The notes beneath the pieces were generated by a model. The model was not told the DNA's origin. It ran no database searches and saw only the letters and a list, made by a program, of their open reading frames with translations. 64,000 nt of DNA, from assembly GCF_030651995.1 (NCBI RefSeq), contig NZ_JAUSBN010000007.1, forward strand, positions 44,639 to 108,638, read 5' to 3'. Positions 7,122 through 14,046 of this stretch are shown here, piece by piece. Position 1 is the first letter of the stretch. Each line of letters opens with the position of its first letter. This DNA is from Reyranella sp. GTDB lineage: Bacteria; Pseudomonadota; Alphaproteobacteria; Reyranellales; Reyranellaceae. The position numbers and the translations under genes were made by a program.

Positions 7122-8723
7122 CTATCGGCTGCTATTGCCCAGCACGCGGCGCAGCTGTTGCAGGAGCCTGTGCCGCGCGGCATCGTCGGGAGCGGCTTGC
7201 AGGGCTCCGCGGATATCCAGCAGCATCTGCGCATAGTCGTTGTGCCAGTCGCGCCGCGCGTTCGCGGCCTCGGGCGGGAGACGCGGCATTCCGTCCGCCT
7301 CGGGTGTCGCTCTCCAGCGCCCGTCGCGATGGACGAACACGAAATTCTCGTCGAGGGTCGGGGCGACGATGCAGCGTCGGTCGACACCGGCCGCCACGAG
7401 CGCGTCGGAGAGACCATCGATCCCCTCGGGCTCCCCGTGTACGAGCATGAGGGAACCGAGACCGTCCAGCATCGGCCTGCACCAGGCGACCAGCTCCTCG
7501 CGATCGGCATGACCCGAATAGGAACCGATCGACCGGATGCGCGCCCGGACTCCTATTTCCTCGCCGTGGATGCGCACCTGCGCGGCACCACCGCGGATCA
7601 GCGCCCCCAGCGTGCCGGGCGCCTGGTATCCGACGAAGAGAATGGTGGAATCCGTGCGCCAGAGATTGTCCTTGAGATGATGCTTGACCCGCCCGGCATC
7701 GCACATTCCGGAACCGGCCAGGATGATCGCGCCGCCGTGGATACGCCCGATCGCACGGCTCTGATCGACGGTCTCGCTCAACCGGAACTCGCCGCCGCTG
7801 AAGGCATGTCCGCCCTCCGACCGGCTCAGGGAGTGGCGATGAGTCCGGAACACTTCCGTGGTCCGGCCGGCCAGCGGCGAATCGAGGAAGACCTGCGCGC
7901 CCTTTAGTTTCCCGCCGCGCTTCAGCTCCGCGATATCCTCCAGGATTTCCTGCGTACGCTCGACCGCGAAGACCGGCACGACGACATTGCCGCCGGCGGA
8001 CAGGGCGGTCTCCAGTTCGCGGCCCAGGACGGCCCTGCGGCTGACCTCGGAGAGGGGCTCGCGAGACCGGTTGCCGTAGGTGGACTCGACCAACGCCACG
8101 TCAGCACCCCCGGGCAGCGCGGGATCGGGCTGCAGGGCCTTGTCGAGGGGCCCGACATCGCCGGAGAAGACGAGCCGCAGCGGACGCGGTTCGGCGTCGA
8201 CCTCGATCTCGATGAAGGCGCTGCCAAGGATGTGGCCGGCATTGCGCATGCGGGCCCGCACGCCGGGCAGCGGTTCGAACCAGCGATCGTAGGGCTGCGC
8301 GTCGATGAAGGAGAGCGACGCCTCGGCGTCGGCCCTCGTATAGATCGGCACGACCTCGGGCTCGGCCCGGCGGGCGTTGCGGCGATTGAGGCGTTCGACG
8401 TCGTTTTCCTGGATGGCGCCCGCGTCGGGCAGCAGCCACCGAAGCAGGTCGCGCGTCGCTTCGGTGGCGAAGGCCCGCCCCTGGAATCCTGCGAGGGTCA
8501 GCTTGGGAAAGAGGCCGCTGTGATCGATATGGGCATGCGTGAGCAGCACCGCGGCGATCTCCGCCGGCGCGAAGGGAAACGCCCGATAGTTCAGGGCACG
8601 CAACGACTTCGGCCCCTGGAACAGGCCGCAATCGACCAGAAGCGTCCCGCGCGGCGTCACCAGTCGGTGGCAGGATCCCGTGACGGTGCCGGCGGCGCCA
8701 TGGATGTGCAGCGACAGGGTCAT
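7122..8723 (-). CDS. MBL-fold beta-CASP metallo-hydrolase (RNA-processing type)
   Basis: A 533-residue member of the metallo-beta-lactamase family with a beta-CASP insert, the Ysh1/RNase J/CPSF-like group (COG1236). The zinc site is HAHIDH (His63, His65, Asp67, His68). Later ligand motifs are NAGHILGSAF and FSGDVG, and beta-CASP blocks are VVVPVFAVERTQEIL, AGSGMCDAGRV and SYSGHADREEL. It should cut or trim RNA; DNA is possible but less likely. Its ATG overlaps the stop of the upstream phosphorylase gene (ATGA), so the two are translationally coupled. A link between RNA breakdown and nucleotide phosphorolysis is plausible. The operon is headed by two small membrane-protein genes and a TTGACCTGAGTCAA box. 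Confidence 0.9.
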   Translation of the reverse strand: MTLSLHIHGAAGTVTGSCHRLVTPRGTLLVDCGLFQGPKSLRALNYRAFPFAPAEIAAVLLTHAHIDHSGLFPKLTLAGFQGRAFATEATRDLLRWLLPDAGAIQENDVERLNRRNARRAEPEVVPIYTRADAEASLSFIDAQPYDRWFEPLPGVRARMRNAGHILGSAFIEIEVDAEPRPLRLVFSGDVGPLDKALQPDPALPGGADVALVESTYGNRSREPLSEVSRRAVLGRELETALSAGGNVVVPVFAVERTQEILEDIAELKRGGKLKGAQVFLDSPLAGRTTEVFRTHRHSLSRSEGGHAFSGGEFRLSETVDQSRAIGRIHGGAIILAGSGMCDAGRVKHHLKDNLWRTDSTILFVGYQAPGTLGALIRGGAAQVRIHGEEIGVRARIRSIGSYSGHADREELVAWCRPMLDGLGSLMLVHGEPEGIDGLSDALVAAGVDRRCIVAPTLDENFVFVHRDGRWRATPEADGMPRLPPEAANARRDWHNDYAQMLLDIRGALQAAPDDAARHRLLQQLRRVLGNSSR

Positions 8724-10213
8724 GCGCGCCGCCCGATCGTCATGCCATCCTCGGCAGCGGCGAGCTGGGTGGCGAAGCGGAAGTCGGCCTCGAAGGCGGC
8801 ATGGATCCGGTAGAGCGGCTCGCCCCGCTCCACGGGATCGCCGATGCGCTTGAACAGATCGACGCCCGCACCCTTGTCCATCGGCGCACCGGCAAGACGG
8901 GCGACGCGCGCCAGGCGGAGGCAGTCGATCGCCGTCACGACCCCGTCCTCGGTGGCCGGTACGTCATGGGTGAGCGTGCCGAGGCTGGTCGCCTGCGGGG
9001 GAGCCCCCTGGGCCGCGATCAGCCGTCGCATCTTCGCGAGCGCCGCGCCGCTGTGGAGCAGCTCGCGGGCCCGCACGATCCCCTGGCCGCCGCGCAGCGC
9101 AGGATCGAACTCGAGCACGTGGCCGGCCAGCAACACGGCCCGCTCCTCCAGGTCGCGCGGCGCATCGGGATGTCGCTCCAGCACCTGCATGACGTCGCGG
9201 GCCTCGAGCCACGGGCCGATGCCGCGGCCAATCGGCTGGCTGCCGTCGGTCGCCAGGACGGTCGTATTGATTCCGACCTGGTCCGACACGTACTCGAAGA
9301 GCTTGCGCAGCCTGACGAATCGCTCGCGGTCCCGCAGTTTCGCCGTGGGTCCGACCGGCAGATCGAGGACGAGATGCGTGGATCCCGCCGCCAGCTTCTT
9401 CGACAGGATCGAGGCGACCATCTGTTCGGGCGTGTCGATCGCCAGCGGCCGTTCGACCGATATCAGGACATCGTCTGCCGGAGAGAGGTTGGCGTGGCCA
9501 CCCCACACCAGGCAGCCTTTCTCGGCGGCCACAATCTCGTGCATCTCGTCGGAACCGACATCGACCCTCGCCAGCACTTCCATCGTGTCGGCAGTACCGG
9601 CCGGCGAGGTGATCGCGCGCGACGACGTCTTGGGAATGGTGAGGCCGTGCGCGGCCACGATCGGGACGACGATCATGGAGGTCCGGTTTCCCGGGATGCC
9701 GCCGATGCAGTGCTTGTCCACGACCATGTCGATGGGCCAGGACAAGCGGCCCCCGACGGCCGCCATCGCCCGGGTCATCGAGAGCACCTCGGGTGCCGTC
9801 GTGAAGCGTGCGCCGGCGATCAGGAAGGCCGCGATCTCCATCTTTGAATAGCGATGCGCGGCGAGGTCACGCGCGATTTCCTGATAGGCGGCAGGACCGA
9901 GCTCGGCACCGTCGATCTTGGCACGGACATGGTCGAGGCTGGGAGGCGGTCCCGCCTGGGCGATCTCGACCGCCGTTCCCTCGGGAAGGCCGAGCTGGCG
10001 ATAGGCGAGTTCCGACAGGCCGAGCTCGTCGGTCGCCATGATCGACTCGTCGTCGACGATGTTCAACGTGGCGACGATGCGGCGGCCGCCACCCCAGATC
10101 TCGATCCGGGCAAGAGCCACGAACTCCTGAGCGCGATAAGGCTCGCAGCGGCGTGCGAGGAAGGCGACGGTCTCCTGGCAGGCGTCGATCCCGAGCTTGC
10201 GGACCTTGAGCAT
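8720..10213 (-). CDS. Archaeal-type thymidine/AMP phosphorylase family protein
   Basis: A 497-residue protein of the nucleoside phosphorylase family II, of the longer type typical of archaeal AMP phosphorylase (DeoA-like proteins are about 440). The N-terminal 80-residue domain (MLKVRKLGIDACQETVAFL) precedes the pyrimidine-phosphorylase core. Phosphate-binding glycine-rich KHCIGGIPGNRTSMIV and SPAGTADTMEVL are visible. The archaeal enzyme converts NMP plus phosphate to base and ribose-1,5-bisphosphate; the bacterial relatives are poorly characterised. The frame stays open to 10777, but the ATG at 10213 starts the family. The stop overlaps the start of the beta-CASP hydrolase. I see no RuBisCO or ribose-1,5-bisphosphate isomerase in the window, so the product's fate is unknown. 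Confidence 0.85.
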   Translation of the reverse strand: MLKVRKLGIDACQETVAFLARRCEPYRAQEFVALARIEIWGGGRRIVATLNIVDDESIMATDELGLSELAYRQLGLPEGTAVEIAQAGPPPSLDHVRAKIDGAELGPAAYQEIARDLAAHRYSKMEIAAFLIAGARFTTAPEVLSMTRAMAAVGGRLSWPIDMVVDKHCIGGIPGNRTSMIVVPIVAAHGLTIPKTSSRAITSPAGTADTMEVLARVDVGSDEMHEIVAAEKGCLVWGGHANLSPADDVLISVERPLAIDTPEQMVASILSKKLAAGSTHLVLDLPVGPTAKLRDRERFVRLRKLFEYVSDQVGINTTVLATDGSQPIGRGIGPWLEARDVMQVLERHPDAPRDLEERAVLLAGHVLEFDPALRGGQGIVRARELLHSGAALAKMRRLIAAQGAPPQATSLGTLTHDVPATEDGVVTAIDCLRLARVARLAGAPMDKGAGVDLFKRIGDPVERGEPLYRIHAAFEADFRFATQLAAAEDGMTIGRRA

Positions 10214-10218
10214 GAACC

Positions 10219-10506
10219 CTAGCGACGGCGCATCTGAGCGACCAGCGCCGCGGTCAGGCCCGCGACCAGGTAAAAGCAGCCGACGATCAGGGGGGCATAG
10301 ACATCGCCAACCGACACCATGATCGCACGATAGGCCGACAGGGTCAGGAAAGCGAGGCTGACGGCCAGCAGCAAGCCGACCAGAACGTAGGCCGCCACGG
10401 TGGCCGCGAGGCGCCGCCCGGACGCGACGAGGACGCCGGCGCCCAGGGTCGCGGCCGACCGGACCAGGGCGACCAGCAAGGTTCCGGTTTCCGACGCAAC
10501 GCTCAT
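10219..10506 (-). CDS. Small two-helix membrane protein (YqjE/holin_3_6-like)
   Basis: A 95-residue protein with two long hydrophobic helices (about residues 29-58 and 68-90) and an Arg-rich C terminus (QMRRR). Size and layout match the phage_holin_3_6/YqjE-like family of inner-membrane proteins, which in enterobacteria pair with YqjD; the function is unknown. The ATG at 10506 overlaps the stop of the preceding DUF883-like gene (ATGA), repeating the YqjD-YqjE order. Only 5 bp separate it from the phosphorylase gene, so these four genes form one operon under the box at 10887-10900. Confidence 0.7.
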   Translation of the reverse strand: MSVASETGTLLVALVRSAATLGAGVLVASGRRLAATVAAYVLVGLLLAVSLAFLTLSAYRAIMVSVGDVYAPLIVGCFYLVAGLTAALVAQMRRR

Positions 10507-10838
10507 TTGCGCCGCACGAGCAGCGCCAGCACGAAGCCGGCGGCTGTGGCCAGCCCGAGGGCGGCGAGCGGCTTGCGCCGGACGATGTCGGCAAGTCCTT
10601 CCTGCCCCGCATCCACCGCTTGCGCCGCGCCCTTCGCCTTGTCGACCCATTCGTCGGCCAGCAGGGCCGCGCGCGCCAGCAGTTCCCGCGCCGCTTCAGC
10701 CGCCGCGGTGGCGGCCTCCGTACCCTCGCTCTGCGCGGCACGGGCAATGGCGGCGGACGCCTGGTCGAGATGTTCACGCAGAGCTGCAGCCTCCGTCCCG
10801 AGGTAGCCGAACCTGTCCTTGGAAGTGCACTTGGTCAT
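10503..10838 (-). CDS. YqjD/ElaB-like (DUF883) tail-anchored protein
   Basis: A 111-residue protein with a long, alanine-rich amphipathic helix (residues 12-80) and a C-terminal membrane anchor (AALGLATAAGFVLALLVRRK). This is the DUF883/ElaB/YqjD layout. E. coli members are membrane-anchored ribosome-binding proteins made in stationary phase. The start at 10838 has AGGGGA about 7 nt upstream. It is the first gene of an operon with a YqjE-like protein, an archaeal-type phosphorylase and a beta-CASP RNA hydrolase. A role tethering ribosomes or RNA to the membrane under low oxygen is an inference from the company it keeps. Confidence 0.75.
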   Translation of the reverse strand: MTKCTSKDRFGYLGTEAAALREHLDQASAAIARAAQSEGTEAATAAAEAARELLARAALLADEWVDKAKGAAQAVDAGQEGLADIVRRKPLAALGLATAAGFVLALLVRRK

Positions 10839-10886
10839 GAGAATTCCCCTCTACGGGAAAGATCATCGGCGAAGGCCGGTTCCGCT

Positions 10887-10900
10887 TTGACCTGAGTCAA
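10887..10900. promoter_or_regulatory. FNR/FixK-type box TTGACCTGAGTCAA
   Basis: A perfect inverted repeat, TTGAC-N4-GTCAA, fitting the FixK-type consensus TTG(A/C)-N6-(T/G)CAA. It lies between the minus-strand operon starting at 10838 and the plus-strand small gene near 10934. On the plus strand CAAAAT (10922-10927) is 35 bp after the box start. Confidence 0.8.
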
Positions 10901-10933
10901 AGCGCATCGAGGGTGCGGAGACAAAATGACATC

Positions 10934-11149
10934 GTGCGCACGTTCGTCTTCCGCTGCCCGACCACGGGCTACAATGTCCAGGGCCGCTACGAAGGCGGCA
11001 CGGGTCCCCTGCCCGCGTTCGTCGGGCAGCACTGCCTCGCCTGTAACGGGCTGCACGTCGTGGATCCGCGGACCGGAAAAGGAATGAGCGAATTGCGCGC
11101 TGTCGCAGCGCGCCGGCAGTCGTCTGACCCGACATCGTCCAACGATTGA
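10934..11149 (+). CDS. Small protein with possible zinc ribbon, unknown function
   Basis: About 71 residues. The sequence begins RTFVFRCPTTGYNVQGRYE and later has FVGQHCLACNGLHVVDPRTGK. One N-terminal Cys-Pro and a C-x-x-C pair, with a nearby His, suggest a small metal-binding or ribbon fold. Similar short proteins occur in rhizobia, but I know no function. The start is uncertain: GTG at 10934 or GTG at 10913 in the same frame. Neither has a well-placed ribosome site, and a -10-like CAAAAT at 10922-10927 would place the transcript start at about 10934 (leaderless). The stop codon overlaps the next FNR/FixK box. Confidence 0.6.
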   Translation: MRTFVFRCPTTGYNVQGRYEGGTGPLPAFVGQHCLACNGLHVVDPRTGKGMSELRAVAARRQSSDPTSSND

Positions 11150-11159
11150 CCTGAATCAA
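11146..11159. promoter_or_regulatory. FNR/FixK-type box TTGACCTGAATCAA
   Basis: It fits TTGA-N6-TCAA with one asymmetric base. It lies 56 bp before the translational-machinery-like gene at 11215 and overlaps the stop codon of the preceding small gene. Confidence 0.8.
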
Positions 11160-11214
11160 CGCGTCGCCGCGCACGCCGACGCAGGATATCGCCACATTAT
11201 CACCGGGAGAAATC

Positions 11215-11628
11215 ATGACTCACAGTCACGCCATCGTCTGGATGGACAGCAAGGAAGCCCACGTGTTCCGCTTCAACGCCGACGATGTGGAGCGCGAGAC
11301 CATCAAGGCCCACAGCCCGTTCCGCAAGGTACACCACAAGGCAGGCGTCATCGGCGCGGGCCACGCGGCTCTCGACGTGAGCTTCCTCGATCATATCGTC
11401 GATGCTGTCCGCGGCACCGAGGAGTGGCTTCTGGTCGGCCCGGCGCAGGCCAAGCAGGACCTCGTCCGGCATCTCGACAAACATCTGCCGCACGTCAAGA
11501 AGACCCTCGTCGGTGTCGAGGCGATGGATCACCCGACCGACGGAGAGCTGCTCGCCTACGCGCGGCGGTCGTTCAAGGCGATCGATCGACTGCGGCCCAA
11601 CGCCCCGGTCGGGGCCGTTTCTCACTGA
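11215..11628 (+). CDS. 'Translational machinery protein' (eRF1-domain-2-like)
   Basis: A 137-residue cytoplasmic protein. Its pattern (HAIVWMDSKEAHVFRFNADDVE, then HHKAGVIGAGHA, then EWLLVGPAQAKQDLVRHLDKH, then GVEAMDHPTDGELLAYARRSF) is that of bacterial proteins distantly related to domain 2 of eukaryotic release factor eRF1, commonly labelled 'translational machinery protein' or grouped with host-attachment proteins. The likely target is the ribosome or a stalled ribosome, but no activity is established. The gene has its own FNR/FixK-type box at 11146-11159. A 48-residue membrane-protein gene follows 25 bp later, probably in the same transcript. Confidence 0.75.
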   Translation: MTHSHAIVWMDSKEAHVFRFNADDVERETIKAHSPFRKVHHKAGVIGAGHAALDVSFLDHIVDAVRGTEEWLLVGPAQAKQDLVRHLDKHLPHVKKTLVGVEAMDHPTDGELLAYARRSFKAIDRLRPNAPVGAVSH

Positions 11629-11653
11629 GCATCGCGCAGGCAAGGAGGGTGCG

Positions 11654-11800
11654 ATGAGCGATATCCCGATCTACTTCCTGCTGCTCGCCTGCGGCTCGTT
11701 CATGCTGCTGGGCGTTTCCGTGGCCTCGGCGACCGCGCAGTACCTGCGGTCGCACCAGCCGAAAGCCGCGACCGTCGTGAAGCGGCCAGCCAATCGCTGA
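11654..11800 (+). CDS. 48-residue single-helix membrane protein
   Basis: A small protein with one hydrophobic helix (IPIYFLLLACGSFMLLGVSVASATA, interrupted by one Cys) and a basic C-terminal tail ending in PANR. The ATG at 11654 follows AAGGAGG with good spacing, so translation is likely although the protein is very short. It lies 25 bp downstream of the translational-machinery-like gene, under the same FNR/FixK-type box. No family is recognised. It could be a small regulatory or assembly subunit in the membrane; this is speculative. Confidence 0.6.
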   Translation: MSDIPIYFLLLACGSFMLLGVSVASATAQYLRSHQPKAATVVKRPANR

Positions 11801-11880
11801 CCGGTGAAAGAAAATGACGGGCTGAATTTCCTGGAGGAACCGCGGAGGGCAGGTCGCTCCGCGATTCCCGGTCGTCCGGA

Positions 11881-12561
11881 TCAGGCGTCGAGCTTGCGCA
11901 AGGCGGCCATGTTGCACAGATCGACCGACCGGCTGCCGGCCTGCAGGCGGATCAGGCCCTGGCGTGCGAAACAGGTCAGCGTCCGCGACACCGTCTCGAT
12001 CGTAAGGCCGAGATGGTCGGCGATGTCGGAACGCTGCATCGGCAGCTCGACATGCTCGTCGTCACTGGAAATGCGCTTGGCCATGTCGAGCAGGAAGGTC
12101 GCGATCTTCTCCTGGGCGGTCTTGCGACCGAGCAGAAGCATGTGGTCCTGGGCGCGGCCGAGGCACTTCATCATCGACGCGAGCACCTGGTTGGCAAAGG
12201 CCGGATCGGCGGCCGTGAGTTCGGCAAGGCGAGAGCGGCGGAAGGCCACGAGGGTGGCGTCGCCCAGCGCTTCGGCCGTGAAGCGGTGCTCGGCCCCGGC
12301 TTCCAGGCCGAAGATGTCGCCCGGCAGGTGGAAGGCATCGATCTGCCGGCGACCGTCGCTCAGCAGCTTGCAGGTCCGGATCGAGCCCGACACCACCTTG
12401 TAAAAATAGTCCGCCGGATCGCCTTCGGCGAACAGCTCCTCGCCTTTCGCCAGCATCCGCGGCTGGCCCGCCGTCGGAGTACCGGCAGGCTGCATGTTGG
12501 CAGCTCCACGCAGGGCGACGGCAGCAGGAATACGGGCAGAAATCGCTGAATTCGTATGCAT
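11881..12561 (-). CDS. fixK: FixK-type Crp/Fnr transcriptional regulator
   Basis: A 226-residue Crp/Fnr protein: a cyclic-nucleotide-binding-like beta barrel (about residues 35-130, GEELFAEGDPADYFYKVVSGSIR), a long dimerisation helix, and a winged helix-turn-helix (SDIADHLGLTIETVSRTLTCF). The recognition helix has the Fnr-type E-x-x-S-R pattern, which reads TTGA/TCAA half sites. The N-terminal cysteine cluster that holds the Fnr iron-sulfur centre is missing, so oxygen is not sensed directly. This is the FixK arrangement, controlled through FixJ. A probable FixJ site lies at 12634-12657, with a -10-like CTATCC at 12598-12603. It probably controls the eleven boxes in this window. Confidence 0.88.
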   Translation of the reverse strand: MHTNSAISARIPAAVALRGAANMQPAGTPTAGQPRMLAKGEELFAEGDPADYFYKVVSGSIRTCKLLSDGRRQIDAFHLPGDIFGLEAGAEHRFTAEALGDATLVAFRRSRLAELTAADPAFANQVLASMMKCLGRAQDHMLLLGRKTAQEKIATFLLDMAKRISSDDEHVELPMQRSDIADHLGLTIETVSRTLTCFARQGLIRLQAGSRSVDLCNMAALRKLDA

Positions 12562-12633
12562 GGCTGGCTCCCGACTGGGTGTCTTTGACGGACACAGGGA
12601 TAGGGCCCGGGCGGGCGGCCGACCATTTGGGTC

Positions 12634-12657
12634 TTGAACTAAGGGATTCTACGTAGG
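12634..12657 (-). promoter_or_regulatory. Probable FixJ-binding site of the fixK promoter
   Basis: Read toward fixK, the site starts CCTACGTAGAATCCCTTAG. A near-copy (20 of 24 positions) occurs at 19377-19400. In both, a -10-like hexamer begins exactly 54 bp from the start of the motif (here CTATCC, 12603-12598), placing the motif at about -66 to -43. That is close to where FixJ binds the rhizobial fixK promoter as I recall it. The core TACGTAG resembles the GTAMGTAG element reported for FixJ. It overlaps the 3' end of the upstream transporter gene. Confidence 0.7.
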
Positions 12658-13638
12658 CCGCTGGCCGTCGGCCGGGGTCACGAGGTCCTCCAGAACACCC
12701 GCGAACAGCCGGTATTTGACCCCGACGACGGCCAGTTCGCGGGCCCAGTTCACGATGTCTCCCCAGGGGTCGTTGAGCTTTCCGAGCCCCGCCACCACCG
12801 CGACCACGGTTCCCACCTCGATCGTTCCTTGCAGGACCTGCCAGCCGCCGAAACAAAGCGCGGAGGCCACGGCCAGGTGATGCATCATGTTCATCAGCAG
12901 GTTCATCGTGAACTTGATCCTGTAGATGCCCATGTTCAGCGTGAACACGCGCTCGATCGGGTCCTGCGTCCAGCCCCAGCCGATGCGCCCGCCCGGGCCC
13001 CCGCGACCTGCGATGCGGCTCACCAGCCCGCCGCTGATGCCGCGCTTGACCAGGATGCGCGACTGGGCGCGCCGGTTGATGGCACGTTGCAGAAGAGGAA
13101 CGAAGAAGACCTGCGGCAGGAAGAAGACGAGGCCCAGAAGCGCCATGCGCCAGTCGAGATAGAGCATGTAGACGATGACGCTCGCCAGCACGCCGCCCTG
13201 CAGCAGCGGCTCGGACAGGCTGACGCCGGTGAAGCCGCCGATCGGTTCGGCCTCCTCGAGCACCATGGAAATCTCGATGCCGGCTTCCTCGCCGCTGACG
13301 TCCCGCCTGGCCCGGTCGGCATATTCTCCGACCAGGCTGCGCAGGCGGCGCACCGAATCCTCGGCGACCCATCCGCGATACACGTTGAGGCAGAGCTTCA
13401 AGGCCTGCTCGGAAAGCACGACGCCGACATAAGCGGCGGCCAGCCACAGCACGGTCTCGAAGGCGCCGCGGTCTACCAGGACATTGATCACACGACGCTG
13501 CAGCTCCAGGGGAACAGCGCTCAGCAGGAAGACGAGGACCGACAGGACGGCCAGGGCTGCCTGATGGCGCCCCGACGAGCGGAGAACGAAGCCGAGGATC
13601 GTCGCTGGCATCGGCGCATGGTTGTCAGGGCCCGTCAT
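12649..13638 (-). CDS. ABC exporter-type transmembrane domain without ATPase domain
   Basis: A 329-residue protein containing only the membrane half of a type I ABC exporter. There are about six hydrophobic segments (LAVLSVLVFLLSAVPLELQRRVINVLVD near the N terminus). Coupling-helix-like VYRGWVAEDSVRRLRSLV and VFTLNMGIYRIKFTMNLLMN are also visible. No Walker A, signature or Walker B motif follows, and the protein stops where the nucleotide-binding domain should begin. It starts inside the end of the receiver-only response regulator (14-bp overlap). It could be a genuine stand-alone sensor or permease partnering an ATPase elsewhere, or a truncated exporter that became fixed. The ATG at 13611 is an alternative start. 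Confidence 0.7.
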   Translation of the reverse strand: MTGPDNHAPMPATILGFVLRSSGRHQAALAVLSVLVFLLSAVPLELQRRVINVLVDRGAFETVLWLAAAYVGVVLSEQALKLCLNVYRGWVAEDSVRRLRSLVGEYADRARRDVSGEEAGIEISMVLEEAEPIGGFTGVSLSEPLLQGGVLASVIVYMLYLDWRMALLGLVFFLPQVFFVPLLQRAINRRAQSRILVKRGISGGLVSRIAGRGGPGGRIGWGWTQDPIERVFTLNMGIYRIKFTMNLLMNMMHHLAVASALCFGGWQVLQGTIEVGTVVAVVAGLGKLNDPWGDIVNWARELAVVGVKYRLFAGVLEDLVTPADGQRPT

Positions 13639-13996
13639 CCAGGACTCGCCTGATGCTGCCGACCAGATCGGAGAGCGGCTTCTCCAGTACGTCCCTGATC
13701 CCCAGACCGGACGCCCGGTCGCGCAGGGACCGGGTCACCCGGCCGCTGATCAGGAGGACAGGCAAGGCAACGCCCCGGTTCCGCAGCCGCTCCACGAGTT
13801 CGAGCCCGTCGATCTCGGGCATCCGGTAGTCGATGACGAGGCATCCGTCAGCCGGCAGGTCGGTCTCGGCCAGAAGGGCCTCCGGGGTCGGATAGAGCCG
13901 GACGCTGAACCCCTCCATCTCGAGCGAGAACTTGAGGGCGTTGCGCACGGCCGCATCGTCGTCGACGAGCAGAATGACATCGGGAGCCTTCGACAT
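13625..13996 (-). CDS. Single-domain (receiver-only) response regulator
   Basis: A 123-residue CheY-like receiver with no output domain. The acidic pocket is LLVDDDAAV (Asp12-14), the phosphoacceptor is Asp56 in VIDYRMPEIDG, the switch Ser is in LLISGR, and the Lys is in VLEKPL. It is closest in style to FixJ receivers. It lies between fixJ (50 bp upstream) and the ATPase-less transporter (overlapping), and it has a FixK-type box at 14030-14043. It may act as a phosphate sink or a negative-feedback competitor for FixL, as FixT does by other means in Sinorhizobium; that is inference. No good ribosome site is visible before the ATG at 13996. Confidence 0.85.
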   Translation of the reverse strand: MSKAPDVILLVDDDAAVRNALKFSLEMEGFSVRLYPTPEALLAETDLPADGCLVIDYRMPEIDGLELVERLRNRGVALPVLLISGRVTRSLRDRASGLGIRDVLEKPLSDLVGSIRRVLDDGP

Positions 13997-14029
13997 GCAG
14001 CAAAGTCGCCCGCGGGGCGCGGAACCGCG

Positions 14030-14043
14030 TTGATCCAGCGCAA
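14030..14043. promoter_or_regulatory. Possible FixK-type box TTGATCCAGCGCAA
   Basis: It fits TTG(A/C)-N6-(T/G)CAA but has a weaker right half than the other boxes. It lies in the 50-bp gap between fixJ and the receiver-only response regulator, centred about 40 bp before the regulator's start codon. Confidence 0.5.
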
Positions 14044-14046
14044 ATT

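Noticed and set aside
8801..9851. Plus-strand frames opposite the phosphorylase
   Set aside because: Shadow frames; Arg/Ser-rich and without family features.
12649..13638. Considered a frameshifted full-length ABC exporter
   Set aside because: Downstream sequence to fixK holds only about 90 bp and no Walker A, signature or Walker B remnant, so it is not a recent frameshift.
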